A stretch of 20,496 nucleotides of DNA from an uncultured Ruminococcus sp. (GCA_902783235.1 CACZQG010000346.1:1-20496), one strand, 5' to 3'. Shown: positions 7,519-16,952, counted from the stretch's first letter. The notes: a model not told the origin generated them from the sequence alone. Made by a program: numbers and translations.

Positions 7519-10500
7519 ATGAGGTTAATCCCCGGAAAAACTAAAGTGAAAATTGAATTATTCCGTGGTATTACACTGGGTGATATAATAGTCGGCATCG
7601 TAACACTTGCACTTATCGCTCTTGTTATCCTGTCTACTTTCCCCGGGCGTATTTATATAGCTGTAGTGGTTGGTGCACTGGGCGGAATGCTGATATTCAG
7701 ACTTGATGAGGTGCCGAATTATCGATTGCTGCTGAACTTTTTAAGGTATCTTTCGTATCCTAAGTTCTACTGGAGGATGTTTTCGGATGAAAATCTTCTT
7801 AATAAGGGGGATGAGATAAATCAACGAGAGCAGTGGAGCCAGGTCTTTTCGGATACTATCCCTGTGGAGGAAAAGATCACTCTTGGCAAAAGACTCAAAG
7901 GATTATTTCACATCAAAAAGAAGTCCTCATCTGTTTTGGAAAGCACAGATGCTCCGGATGATAATGAACAGAAGTCCAGCAAGAAGAAAAAAAGACCTGA
8001 AGCAACAGAAAAAAAACAAGAAAGAGTCGGTAAGGAAAATGACATCAGAGATATAATGCCTTTTACCGGGATTGTAGATGGATTTATTGAATACGATGGC
8101 AAGTATTATGGTACAGTTATTGAGATCGAACCTGTTGATTTCAGATTTTTCAGTAAATACCGCAGAAATAATGCTATAGAAAACTGCGTTGGTAAGCTGC
8201 TCCGCTCCATCAGAAGCGGATATTCAGCCAATATTGTAAAAATTGAGCGTCCTATACTATATGATAGTTATCTTGCCAAGGAATATGATAAGCTTGACGA
8301 ACTAAAAGCATCCTATGAAAACGGGCTTTTAACAGAAGAAGAACTGCAAAGCCGTGTAGAAATACAGTATGACCGTATCAATGAAATGCGTAAGATCTGT
8401 TTTGAAGAAAAAATAATCCAGCCATTTTACTATATTGTTCTTTTCAACAGCAACAAAAAGCAGCTTAACATTGATACAGGAACTGCTTTGACATTTCTGA
8501 GACAGGCAGAGCTTACTGCCCGTCGTATATCAAGAGACAAGGAAATAGCTATATTCCTGAAATATACCAATAGTCTTGATTTTGATGAAAGAGATGCAGA
8601 CAGATTAGACCCGAAGGATTACGTTTCATGGGCAATGCCTGAAAGTATCTCCTTTACAACAAGAAATGCTGTTGTAAATAAGATAGTTACTCATGAGATG
8701 CTGGTTGTCGGTTACCCGTTTTATGTGGGAGACTCATGGATCGCTGGTGTTATGTCCCTTCCCGGTACAAAAGTGACGGTTAAGATCACCCCTATGGAAC
8801 GCTCAAAATCAATACGTGCTATTGACCGGTCGCTTCAGGAGCTGCGTGGTCAGTACAGGACAACAGGTATAGACTCAAAAAGACTTGAGATTGAATCACA
8901 TATCGAAACACTGGGTGAATTGCTTATTACATTGCAGCAGGAAAATGAAGTGCTGCACACTGTAAATATTTACATAACTTCATATGATGCTGTGAGAACC
9001 GGTGAGCTTGGAAATGTTGACGCTATAAAGCATACTGATCTGCCTATGGTGGCGGATATGAAAAAAAATGTCCGCAGAACCTGGCAGGAAACAGGAATGA
9101 AGCTGAATAACATGGATTTTGCTCAGATCGAGGGCTTTATCGGTTCACAGGTCTCTGCCTATGACCCTATGCTTAAAGAGGGAAGGGGAATGCCTACCAA
9201 TACAATTGCCGGAATGTTCCCCTGGATCTATGCTCGTGTTTCGGATGAAGGCGGTATTCGATTAGGAAGCAATGACGGTGTTCCTGTATTTATAGACTTT
9301 TTCAGACGTGATTCAGAAAGAGTCAATTCAAATATGGTTATAATCGGTAAGTCAGGATCAGGTAAATCCTATGGTACAAAATCCTTGCTGACTAATATGG
9401 CTTCCGAGGACGCAAAGATATTCATTCTCGATCCTGAAAATGAATATACTGAGCTTGCCAATAACCTCCACGGTAAGGTTATAAATGTTGGTAATGCAAA
9501 ATATGGCAGACTCAATCCATTTCAGATCATAACAACTCTTGCTGATGATGAGGCAGGGGATGATAGTATAGGCGGCAGCTTTTCCGCACATCTACAGTTT
9601 CTGGAGGAGTTTTTCAGGCAGATTTTACCGGATGTAAATAAGGAAGCGTTGGAGTATCTGAATTCACTTGTTGAGAGACTGTATCTGAATTTCAGTATAA
9701 CTGCTGAAACCGATCTTTCCACACTGGTACCGGAGGATTACCCCATATTTGATGACTTATATGACATAGTACTGGAGGATTTTCAGCGCACCAAAAACGA
9801 GTATCTGCGAAATATACTTCAAACTCTTATGAATTATGTTTCAAAATTTGCGGGTGATGGCAGAAATGCAAGTATATGGAACGGTTTTTCATCTATTACT
9901 ACAGATGAGAATTTTACGGTATTCAATTTCCAGTCATTGCTGGCAAATCGCAATTCCACAATTGCCAATGCTCAGATGCTGCTTATATTAAAATATCTTG
10001 ATAATGAGATAATCAAAAACCGTGACTATAATGTAAAATACGGTTTGAACCGTAAAATAGTTGTGGTAATAGATGAGGCTCATGTATTTATTGATACTAA
10101 ATTTCCTATTGCTCTGGATTTTATGTTCCAGCTTGCAAAACGTATCAGAAAATACAATGGTATGCAGATAGTGATCACTCAGAATATCAAGGATTTTGTT
10201 GGAAGTGAGGAGATAGCACGTAAATCAACAGCTATAATCAATGCCTGCCAGTACAGCTTTATTTTTGGACTTTCACCAAATGATATGGATGATCTTTGCA
10301 AGCTGTATGAAAAAGCAGGAGGAATAAATGAAATGGAACAGGAGCAGATACTTACTGCTCCAAGAGGTATGGCTTTTACTGTTATGAGCCCTACCAGTCG
10401 TTCTTCCTTTAAAATTGAAGTCCCTGATTCAATGGTGGAAATGTTTGAAAAGCCTGATTACATCAGCCGGTACTTTACAGGAGAAAATGGCAAAGTTAAT

Positions 10501-11637
10501 TGGGAAAATTTTGTTGCTGACAGCAGAGAGCTTCATGATATAAATTCTGCTGATCGTTTTGTCAGAACAGAAAAGGAAGTATCAAACGATGATTCCTCTT
10601 CATTAATAACATTTACAGAACTGAGTGCAGAGGAAGCAGCACAGCTGACTGCTTCTGATGCTGACCTATCCGGTGGTAACACTGGCATAACCTTTGAAGA
10701 AATAACGGATATTGTCGATGATGCTTCCGATAGTGCTGATCGTCATGTACCGGATGAAGGTGATGTGGATCACGGAGGTATACGATTTACCGAAGAAAAG
10801 GTGAAGGAAACACCTGTGCAGCCGTCATTTCCGGATATGTCTGCTATTATTGCTATGGTTCGTGATGAAGTTGAGCGTGAAATGAACAAAAAGCTGCAAG
10901 ATTTAGCTTATGGTGCGCCTGCTGTACCGGGTAAAGTAAATGAAAATGCAGAGAGCATGGCAGATGCAGAAAATGCAGCTGACATTTCTGAAAAGGATCA
11001 TAGTATTCAGCAGGACAAGATCAATGAAGAGCTTATTGATGATGCTAATGATCAATATACAGATCAGGAGCCGGGATCCTATGAAAAGGATGAGCTTTAC
11101 ACGGATGAAGAAGTTGATTTTCGTGCAGATGAAGAGCTTTATACAGATGAAGAAATTGAATCTAATACTGATGAAGAGCTTTATACAGATGAAGAAATTG
11201 ATTCTCATGCAGATGAAGAGCTTTACACAGATGAAGAAATAGATTCTAATGCCGATGAAGAGCCATATATGGATGAAGAAATTGATTCTCGTGATGATGA
11301 TGATCTTCACTTGGGAGACGAATTGGAGTCTGAAAATGATCTGATATTTACAGATGATGATATAAGCTCATATAGTTATGATGATTATGAGGAACATGGT
11401 CTGGATGATGAAATAGAGCTTTATGACGACGATGAGGATGATGACGAGGATAACCGGGGTGAAGATGAATTTGAGCTTAAATTTGATATCGATGCTATTC
11501 TGGAGGAGCAGCTTCAAAGCTATAGTGAAATGACTATATCAGATAAAATGAATGAGATCGATGTTCAGAAAATGGAGATAAGCTTTAATGATCTTACTGT
11601 TTATATCAGACAGCAGAGAAAGAGCAGGAGGAATTGA
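7519..11637 (+). CDS. virB4-like: PrgI-VirB4 fusion: type IV secretion ATPase with acidic repeat tail
   Basis: 1372 residues, far longer than the ~800 usual for Gram-positive VirB4-like ATPases (CD1110 type). Residues 1-~95 form a PrgI-like domain: a short basic N-terminus, two hydrophobic segments (~20-43 and ~46-62) and a Pro/Tyr-rich end; PrgI is normally a separate gene next to virB4. A Lys/Ser/Glu linker (~125-175) leads to the ATPase (~180-1000). Walker A is GKSGSGKS (610-617); Walker B is VVVIDEAH, with Asp852-Glu853, followed by ITQN. Residues ~1000-1372 are highly acidic and probably disordered, with five 14-residue tandem units and several I-x-F-T/E motifs. VirB4 ATPases power assembly and substrate transfer at the cytoplasmic base of the channel. 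The start at ATG 7519 has AAAGGA at 7503-7508. The stop is just ahead of the STAS gene, whose ribosome binding site lies inside this gene. Confidence 0.92.
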   Translation: MRLIPGKTKVKIELFRGITLGDIIVGIVTLALIALVILSTFPGRIYIAVVVGALGGMLIFRLDEVPNYRLLLNFLRYLSYPKFYWRMFSDENLLNKGDEINQREQWSQVFSDTIPVEEKITLGKRLKGLFHIKKKSSSVLESTDAPDDNEQKSSKKKKRPEATEKKQERVGKENDIRDIMPFTGIVDGFIEYDGKYYGTVIEIEPVDFRFFSKYRRNNAIENCVGKLLRSIRSGYSANIVKIERPILYDSYLAKEYDKLDELKASYENGLLTEEELQSRVEIQYDRINEMRKICFEEKIIQPFYYIVLFNSNKKQLNIDTGTALTFLRQAELTARRISRDKEIAIFLKYTNSLDFDERDADRLDPKDYVSWAMPESISFTTRNAVVNKIVTHEMLVVGYPFYVGDSWIAGVMSLPGTKVTVKITPMERSKSIRAIDRSLQELRGQYRTTGIDSKRLEIESHIETLGELLITLQQENEVLHTVNIYITSYDAVRTGELGNVDAIKHTDLPMVADMKKNVRRTWQETGMKLNNMDFAQIEGFIGSQVSAYDPMLKEGRGMPTNTIAGMFPWIYARVSDEGGIRLGSNDGVPVFIDFFRRDSERVNSNMVIIGKSGSGKSYGTKSLLTNMASEDAKIFILDPENEYTELANNLHGKVINVGNAKYGRLNPFQIITTLADDEAGDDSIGGSFSAHLQFLEEFFRQILPDVNKEALEYLNSLVERLYLNFSITAETDLSTLVPEDYPIFDDLYDIVLEDFQRTKNEYLRNILQTLMNYVSKFAGDGRNASIWNGFSSITTDENFTVFNFQSLLANRNSTIANAQMLLILKYLDNEIIKNRDYNVKYGLNRKIVVVIDEAHVFIDTKFPIALDFMFQLAKRIRKYNGMQIVITQNIKDFVGSEEIARKSTAIINACQYSFIFGLSPNDMDDLCKLYEKAGGINEMEQEQILTAPRGMAFTVMSPTSRSSFKIEVPDSMVEMFEKPDYISRYFTGENGKVNWENFVADSRELHDINSADRFVRTEKEVSNDDSSSLITFTELSAEEAAQLTASDADLSGGNTGITFEEITDIVDDASDSADRHVPDEGDVDHGGIRFTEEKVKETPVQPSFPDMSAIIAMVRDEVEREMNKKLQDLAYGAPAVPGKVNENAESMADAENAADISEKDHSIQQDKINEELIDDANDQYTDQEPGSYEKDELYTDEEVDFRADEELYTDEEIESNTDEELYTDEEIDSHADEELYTDEEIDSNADEEPYMDEEIDSRDDDDLHLGDELESENDLIFTDDDISSYSYDDYEEHGLDDEIELYDDDEDDDEDNRGEDEFELKFDIDAILEEQLQSYSEMTISDKMNEIDVQKMEISFNDLTVYIRQQRKSRRN
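11086..11295 (+). repeat. Five tandem 42-bp units (14 residues, DEELYTDEEIDSxA) in the virB4-like tail
   Basis: Five in-frame units span residues 1190-1259: a first unit reading DELYTDEEV, three nearly identical DEELYTDEEI units, and a diverged fifth with DEEPYMDEEI. The repeat unit is 42 bp and in phase with the reading frame, so copy number could vary by recombination or slippage without breaking the gene. Flanking sequence holds weaker relatives (LHLGDE at ~1264-1269; LIFTDDD at 1275-1281). Confidence 0.88.
11626..11631 (+). promoter_or_regulatory. Ribosome binding site AGGAGG deciding the STAS start
   Basis: AGGAGG lies within the last codons of the virB4-like gene. It sits 8 nt before ATG 11640, which is optimal, and only 2 nt before the in-frame TTG at 11634, which is too close. 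This favours the ATG start. Confidence 0.75.
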
Positions 11638-11639
11638 AG

Positions 11640-11939
11640 ATGGACATTAAACTGATTGACAAGGGCAATGAAGGAGAACTGATCCTCTCAGGCAAGGTTG
11701 ATGCCAAAAATGCCGAGGAATTCGGAAATATACTCATTAAGATGGCAGATAGGTTTAAAGATCTGACCTTGAATATGCAGGATCTCAGGTACATATCAAG
11801 TGCCGGACTTCGTTCAATACAGCTTGCTTATATGAAAATACACTCTAATCGTGGTGAACTTACCGCTAAAAATGTAAACAAATATATAATGGAAGTTTTT
11901 GAACTCACAGGATTTGCGGAGATATTGAATCTATCATGA
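11640..11939 (+). CDS. Single-domain STAS protein (anti-anti-sigma factor type)
   Basis: 99 residues, a complete STAS fold as in SpoIIAA/RsbV: beta strands around GELILSGKVD, then helix AEEFGNILIKMA, then LTLNMQDLRYISSAGLRS and a C-terminal helix ending in VFELTGFAEIL. ISSAGL aligns with the SpoIIAA phosphorylation loop (MDSSGL), making Ser54 the predicted phosphosite with Ser53 in the usual Asp position. Known STAS proteins of this kind are phosphorylated by an HATPase anti-sigma kinase and dephosphorylated by a PP2C/SpoIIE phosphatase; one such phosphatase lies at 18397. The matching kinase is not in this window. The gene is wedged between the VirB4-like ATPase and the giant secreted protein; its stop overlaps the next start (ATGA at 11936). 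It may bind a sigma-regulating kinase or a secretion component directly; the sequence does not say which. Confidence 0.9.
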   Translation: MDIKLIDKGNEGELILSGKVDAKNAEEFGNILIKMADRFKDLTLNMQDLRYISSAGLRSIQLAYMKIHSNRGELTAKNVNKYIMEVFELTGFAEILNLS

Positions 11940-14900
11940 AAACTAAAGATAATTTTATTAAAAAAACCATACTTCGTTTTGTATCGGCAGTACTTGCGTG
12001 GGCAATTCTTATGGCTTATCCTACAGTACCTATTGTCCATGCAGAGCCAGATATGGAAACACCAACAGATATTGCTGTTGATGTGGATACGGATGATACC
12101 GCTGCTTCTGATACTACAGGCGGAGAAGTGGGTGTTACCGAAAACGGTGAAGAAAAGGACTTTGATTCTGGTGAGCAGTGGCAGGAACACGATGTAACAG
12201 GCAGTGATACACCTACAAGAAAACTGATTAAAAAAGATGTATCATCGGTAAAAAAGGCTGTTGATAAGGATGTGTACGCACTTACTGTAGCTACCGGTAA
12301 TCAGCCTGGGACCAGTGTGGAGTATATTGTAGTGCGCTATAATGACAATAATAATATTGCTCAGACAAAGTACATTTTCCCTAAAACTCATTCTATACAA
12401 TCAAGCTATAACTATATAATGAATAAAACCACTATAGGATCATCTATAAAGAGCATACCCAATTATACCAGAAGGAAGCCCGGACTTCCAAGTGCGCTTG
12501 ATTCCTGGTCAGTGGATGAGTATCTATTTGTGGCTGAATCAGGTATAAACTCTATAACCGGTATAGAAGCATTTATGTCCAGTGGGTCATGGTCGGTTCA
12601 GGGGATGACTGTATGTAAAGTAGATTCTGTCAGCGGTATAGGCGAGTACGGCAGAGTGTCCGGCAAGTATTTTTACAATATCGGTAAGACACGGATTTGC
12701 AGCCTGCAAAGCAAGAAAAGCGGAATGACTACAATTTCCTCAAAAGGGGACAATATTGTTGTTATAGCAGGAGGCTCTTCTCAGTATTTTGGTCTCAGAT
12801 CTGTAAAAGCTGATGAAAGAGCTGTTCCTGATCCAATGAAGGATCGTTATACCTTGAGAATTGATCTTGCCGACAGGCAGGATGCGGGGATCGAGTCTCT
12901 TCTAAGAACAGATCCGGCAGACTGTTTTCTGTTGACAAATGCCATTAACTCAATGATTGAACATATTGCTATACAAATTGAGTATAAAGATCAGAATGGC
13001 TGGACAAGAAATGTTACTATGCCGGTGCTTCTTTCTGTATTGGCACAGTATCAGGATGATTTTTTGGCAGGGAAAATAGTAAATCCTGTTCGCACGATAG
13101 GTCTGGGACAAAGAGGAGACACTCTTGCGTTTTCAGGATGCTTCCCTGAGTTTTCATCCCTTATATCCGCAAAGATTTTTCTTGGAAATGCAGCAAGGAC
13201 AGTTATCTGGCAAACCGGTGACTTTAATCCAAAATCAACTGCCTCCGGTTTATCTGACAGACTTGATAATGATAGTATAGCAATATCCGGTATCTCCATA
13301 TTTAAGGGAGATTGCGTTATGTCAAATACTCCGGACGGAACGGATACAGTTACAGGTGAAGTGCTTAAAAGCTACAGCTATACCTATGATTATGAATCCA
13401 ATGAGCCTTTGATGTATTATACTACTACTAGGGATGAGGGAATAAAGATAAATCCGGGTACATCTGACAGATTTGATCTTGTTCCTTATGAATCAGGTCA
13501 GCCGATCATTGGTATAAAGAATACTACTCAATATATGCTGAGACTCAGGACGGATGATATGCAGGGTGCCGGTACTACTGCAAATATAAAGGCAAGGGTT
13601 GCATATCAGAACAAAGCCGGAGATAAGCTTTCTACAAGGATATATGACCTAAAGAATGAGGTTATAAGCTACCTTGGATATTGGCCTTCAACACAGGATA
13701 ATAATTCAAACTTTGGCTATGCATATGGAGTAATGCCGGGAAACTTTGTAGAATTTCCGGTGGAGCTTGATAGTCTTTCTGTAATTACGGGAGTGGAAAT
13801 ATCACTTGATGGTTCCTCCGGGGCAGAGGATGAATGGCAGCTCAAGAGTATATCCTTAGTTGTAGTAGATAATCTAAGTAAACTAAGGGTCTATGCTCAG
13901 AATCTAAGTGCCGGAAGTCTTGTTTCCGGTTACAGGATAGTCAGGAGTATGGAGCGAACAGTGCTTCCGCCTTTTCCTATAGACCTAAAAAAGCATAAGC
14001 TGTTTGCATCGGGGGATTCTTATCTGTTTTCCACCGAGTCTGGAACAGCTTCCTATACAGGAGAGATCAACTATAATGATATGCGTTATTCCATGACGTA
14101 TGAGCAAACTAAGCTGAATCTTGGATTTGTTAAAAAAAGGAAAGTATATGATGTTATTGTTAAGGTAGCGGATGATTCTTCCTCTATAAATGTCAATGGT
14201 GATGCAGGCTCGAAGAACCAGTTTTATTTCCAGCTTAGATTTAAAAACGGCAGCAGCGGATTTGTTCTTGCAAATCAGCAGCTTTCTGCCGATGGCTTCA
14301 GAACAGGATGTAATGAACAGTTTAGTATAGCTGTTAATCGTGATTACAGTGATCTCAGAGAGATCAAGATCATTCCTGAGGATCTGCAGGATAACAGTGA
14401 TGTATTTGATAAACTCAATATTGATAAAATTACTGTTACAGAAAGATCAAACGGGGGTTCATCAGTTCAATATATCATAGATAATGTAGGTTGGATAGAT
14501 ATTGATTATCATGACAGTGCTGAAAAGAATTCTATAAAGGGACAGCCCGGAAGATTTTTAAGTGAGATGTCACGAAAGAATTATACTGTTTCCTCCAAAA
14601 AGAATGTTATCAATCTGTTGTGTGAGGTGGCAACAGAGCCCTGGGATACAGACTTTTTGCAGGTCCACGGTAGTATAGCCTGTGATCTCAGATACGTTGA
14701 TACCTCGGGTCAGATCCAGACGATTGGCTTTGACGTAGTATCACGTATGGCTGATTATATGAAGAAGACTCCCAAGATGTATGAAGCAGCATCTGACGGA
14801 AGCAATCAGGCTATGTATAATAATATGGGAGCTGTGTCTGATCCTGACTGGATGCTTCGACCAAATCATATTGACCGGTTTATTTTGCCGCCTTTGGCAG

Positions 14901-16948
14901 ATGTGGAAAGCATAAAGGGTATGACTTTATATGCGGTTAGCCGAAATAATAAACCTGCTAAATGGGTAATAAGCGGTATTAGCATTTCTCGTATACTTTC
15001 TGATACAGGAATTGTGCAGATAACAGAAAACAATGAGTATTACAGAAAGATGGAAACAGATAAACTCTGCCAGATGGTTATGGATTCTAAGGAGGTTGAG
15101 CTGTATCTTCCGGCAGGTGCTCCTGAGCCCTTGGAGTTGGAATTCTCTGCTAACACTATAGAATGGTCAGAAAATGCTGCCTGGTTCTCTGCTGTTACAA
15201 GGCTTCCCGATTCTGAAAATGATACATTGGATGTATATGTATACCCGGGAAGCGGTACAAAGGATATTAGTGGTGTAAATGTCAGTGCGGCACTCCAGTA
15301 TTCTCTGCCATTTTCTGAAATAATGCAGGTTCGTGAAACTTCATTGAAAACTACAGGTAGCGGTACTGATAATGCGGTCTTTTATGTGGAGGGTGTTCCC
15401 GCAACAGGTATGCAAAACCTGTGTGAGATGGGATTGCAATGCAGAAATGCGGATGTACTCTTCGATCATGCAATAGTACAGCAGGTTAGGGAAGGCGTTG
15501 TTATCAAGACATATGAGATATCCTTTAATAACGCTTCGGCAGTTTTAGGTATATCAGCAAGACCAAATGATTTTGCTAAATATAAACAGCCTAAGCGACA
15601 GGTACTTATGATGTCATTGGGAACTGAAACTGAGGATATTACTTTGTTCCCGGAGGAAAATGACGTTGCTGTTGCACTAAGATATAAATCTACCATTGAT
15701 AATCAGGGCAAGGATCTGTATACTCCCTATGTGTACTTTACAGATATAGGCATAGATAGGATAACCGGAGGAATGATGGCGGAGATACCGTTTGATACGT
15801 CTTTTGTAGCTGAAATAACAGGATACAGGATAGTTTCCTTTGGAAATATCAAGGCTAATGTGGAGGGTGCATTAGGAATCAACTATAGCTATAAGGAGAA
15901 ACAGACTGCTGAGGATTCAGATAATATAGTATATGTGAATGAGAAGCGTGAAGGAGTAGTCAGCTTCGATCATAGGTATACATTGAAAAATGCGGTAGAT
16001 GAATTTGATGTTACTGCAAACGGGATGAATGGAGCAGGCTCATTGACTCCACTTGATCTGACTATTACTACGGGCAATGCCGTTGAGGGAAGAGAAAGCG
16101 GAACAGATACTGCTGTAAGAATGACCTTCAACTATACCGATAGTATGGGTGCTTTGAGAGTTCCTACACTTGTTATAAATGATATAAGACCATATATTCA
16201 GTTGGATGATCTTAAACAGGTAACAGAGGATAAATCTCCTGTTAAACAATTCATAACAGGACAGCCTGCAAGGATAAGGCTTTTCCTGAGAGATTGTGAG
16301 CAGCTTGTATCAATGTATATCCTGCCATATAATGACAGCGGAACAGCAAGCTGGCTGATATCGGATATTAAGGGTACATTAAGACTGGGAGATGCACCAT
16401 CATTCAGCAGAAGTATAAATAAGGAGCTTTCTCAGTCGGCAGGTGAAGAGAATATCATTCTGAAAGACATTGGTATGGATACTACCGTTACTGCCAACCG
16501 TACAACGTCAAAGGTTAAGGACCATCTTATGAATCTTATCCTGGATGGTGGTAAGACCGCAGCCTTTACAGTAATGCTTTCAAACACCAGTCTGAATTTT
16601 GATGCAACAGCTACATGGCTGGTAAATGGTACAGAAACTGCTGTTCCGGGAACTCTTGCAAGATCAGGTACTCGAACGATGGTATTCACAGCACCGATGA
16701 ATAATTATACATCACCGCAAACCTATTCTATAACTGTATATTCTATAGAAAACCCTGCGGTAAAGGATGTTATTAATATTACAGTGCCTGTAAGCACCGC
16801 TGTTACGGGTGTGACAAATATTACAGGTTCACAGTCGCAGATTGGTGTCAACAGCCCGGCAACAACTCAGACTACTGTAATTGCTCCGATGGAGCTTTTA
16901 ACAGCTCCGCCGGAAGAAGCTGAGCTTCCCACCAGTAATAATGATTAG
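11936..16948 (+). CDS. Giant secreted beta-sandwich repeat protein (PLAT/LH2-like repeats, Ig-like C-terminus)
   Basis: 1670 residues. A signal peptide (Lys9-Lys10, hydrophobic 12-28, probable cleavage after Ala36 in VHAE) is followed by an acidic Thr/Asp linker (~37-110). From ~112 to ~1485 I see about eight divergent units of 95-155 residues sharing one pattern: a Y/V-x-L-x-V start with Thr/Gly/Asp, a beta strand with R/L-x-Y-x-D/N-x-x-G, an FxxG/F-x-V stretch, then L-x-x-I-x-G-x-x-I and often W-x-I/L-x-x-I. The spacing and the AGTTANI-like motif in unit 3 recall PLAT/LH2 domains. Residues ~1536-1622 look Ig-like. The C-terminus is Pro/Thr-rich with no membrane segment or valid sortase signal, so the protein is probably released or held by partners. 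The start overlaps the STAS stop; GGAG at 11918-11921 is 14 nt away, suggesting translational coupling. I infer a role as a surface fibre, adhesin or substrate of the system. No enzyme motif is seen. Confidence 0.8.
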   Translation: MKTKDNFIKKTILRFVSAVLAWAILMAYPTVPIVHAEPDMETPTDIAVDVDTDDTAASDTTGGEVGVTENGEEKDFDSGEQWQEHDVTGSDTPTRKLIKKDVSSVKKAVDKDVYALTVATGNQPGTSVEYIVVRYNDNNNIAQTKYIFPKTHSIQSSYNYIMNKTTIGSSIKSIPNYTRRKPGLPSALDSWSVDEYLFVAESGINSITGIEAFMSSGSWSVQGMTVCKVDSVSGIGEYGRVSGKYFYNIGKTRICSLQSKKSGMTTISSKGDNIVVIAGGSSQYFGLRSVKADERAVPDPMKDRYTLRIDLADRQDAGIESLLRTDPADCFLLTNAINSMIEHIAIQIEYKDQNGWTRNVTMPVLLSVLAQYQDDFLAGKIVNPVRTIGLGQRGDTLAFSGCFPEFSSLISAKIFLGNAARTVIWQTGDFNPKSTASGLSDRLDNDSIAISGISIFKGDCVMSNTPDGTDTVTGEVLKSYSYTYDYESNEPLMYYTTTRDEGIKINPGTSDRFDLVPYESGQPIIGIKNTTQYMLRLRTDDMQGAGTTANIKARVAYQNKAGDKLSTRIYDLKNEVISYLGYWPSTQDNNSNFGYAYGVMPGNFVEFPVELDSLSVITGVEISLDGSSGAEDEWQLKSISLVVVDNLSKLRVYAQNLSAGSLVSGYRIVRSMERTVLPPFPIDLKKHKLFASGDSYLFSTESGTASYTGEINYNDMRYSMTYEQTKLNLGFVKKRKVYDVIVKVADDSSSINVNGDAGSKNQFYFQLRFKNGSSGFVLANQQLSADGFRTGCNEQFSIAVNRDYSDLREIKIIPEDLQDNSDVFDKLNIDKITVTERSNGGSSVQYIIDNVGWIDIDYHDSAEKNSIKGQPGRFLSEMSRKNYTVSSKKNVINLLCEVATEPWDTDFLQVHGSIACDLRYVDTSGQIQTIGFDVVSRMADYMKKTPKMYEAASDGSNQAMYNNMGAVSDPDWMLRPNHIDRFILPPLADVESIKGMTLYAVSRNNKPAKWVISGISISRILSDTGIVQITENNEYYRKMETDKLCQMVMDSKEVELYLPAGAPEPLELEFSANTIEWSENAAWFSAVTRLPDSENDTLDVYVYPGSGTKDISGVNVSAALQYSLPFSEIMQVRETSLKTTGSGTDNAVFYVEGVPATGMQNLCEMGLQCRNADVLFDHAIVQQVREGVVIKTYEISFNNASAVLGISARPNDFAKYKQPKRQVLMMSLGTETEDITLFPEENDVAVALRYKSTIDNQGKDLYTPYVYFTDIGIDRITGGMMAEIPFDTSFVAEITGYRIVSFGNIKANVEGALGINYSYKEKQTAEDSDNIVYVNEKREGVVSFDHRYTLKNAVDEFDVTANGMNGAGSLTPLDLTITTGNAVEGRESGTDTAVRMTFNYTDSMGALRVPTLVINDIRPYIQLDDLKQVTEDKSPVKQFITGQPARIRLFLRDCEQLVSMYILPYNDSGTASWLISDIKGTLRLGDAPSFSRSINKELSQSAGEENIILKDIGMDTTVTANRTTSKVKDHLMNLILDGGKTAAFTVMLSNTSLNFDATATWLVNGTETAVPGTLARSGTRTMVFTAPMNNYTSPQTYSITVYSIENPAVKDVINITVPVSTAVTGVTNITGSQSQIGVNSPATTQTTVIAPMELLTAPPEEAELPTSNND
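12269..16390 (+). repeat. About eight divergent PLAT-like units in the giant secreted protein
   Basis: Approximate units by residue: 112-228, 304-458, 532-644, 737-836, 890-1021, 1096-1190, 1222-1319 and 1370-1485. Units 1, 3, 5 and 8 keep a Trp near the end (Trp219, Trp634, Trp1010, Trp1473) followed by alternating hydrophobics such as VISGISI or LISDIKG. Unit 3 has GAGTTANI and unit 8 SGTDTAV, matching the AGTdA-type motif of PLAT domains. The alignment was made by eye, so boundaries and count are approximate. Confidence 0.55.
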
Positions 16949-16952
16949 TAAA

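Noticed and set aside
11086..11295. Regular 42-bp direct repeats that might suggest a CRISPR array or iterons
   Set aside because: There are no unique spacers, the units are contiguous, and they keep the reading frame of a coding region.
10903..11310. 135-codon minus-strand frame with repeated hydrophobic peptides resembling a membrane protein
   Set aside because: It is the antisense shadow of the 42-bp acidic repeats; apparent transmembrane repeats come from complementing Glu/Asp codons.
11634..11639. TTG at 11634 as the STAS start
   Set aside because: It is only 2 nt from AGGAGG; ATG 11640 is 8 nt away and gives a normal STAS N-terminus.
13112..13120. RGD tripeptide in the giant protein (residues 393-395), possible integrin-type motif
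   Set aside because: It falls where PLAT-like units often have F/R-G-x-D and is a single short match, so coincidence is likely.
16925..16939. LPTSN near the C-terminus of the giant protein as a sortase signal
   Set aside because: No hydrophobic segment or positive tail follows; the protein ends two residues later.
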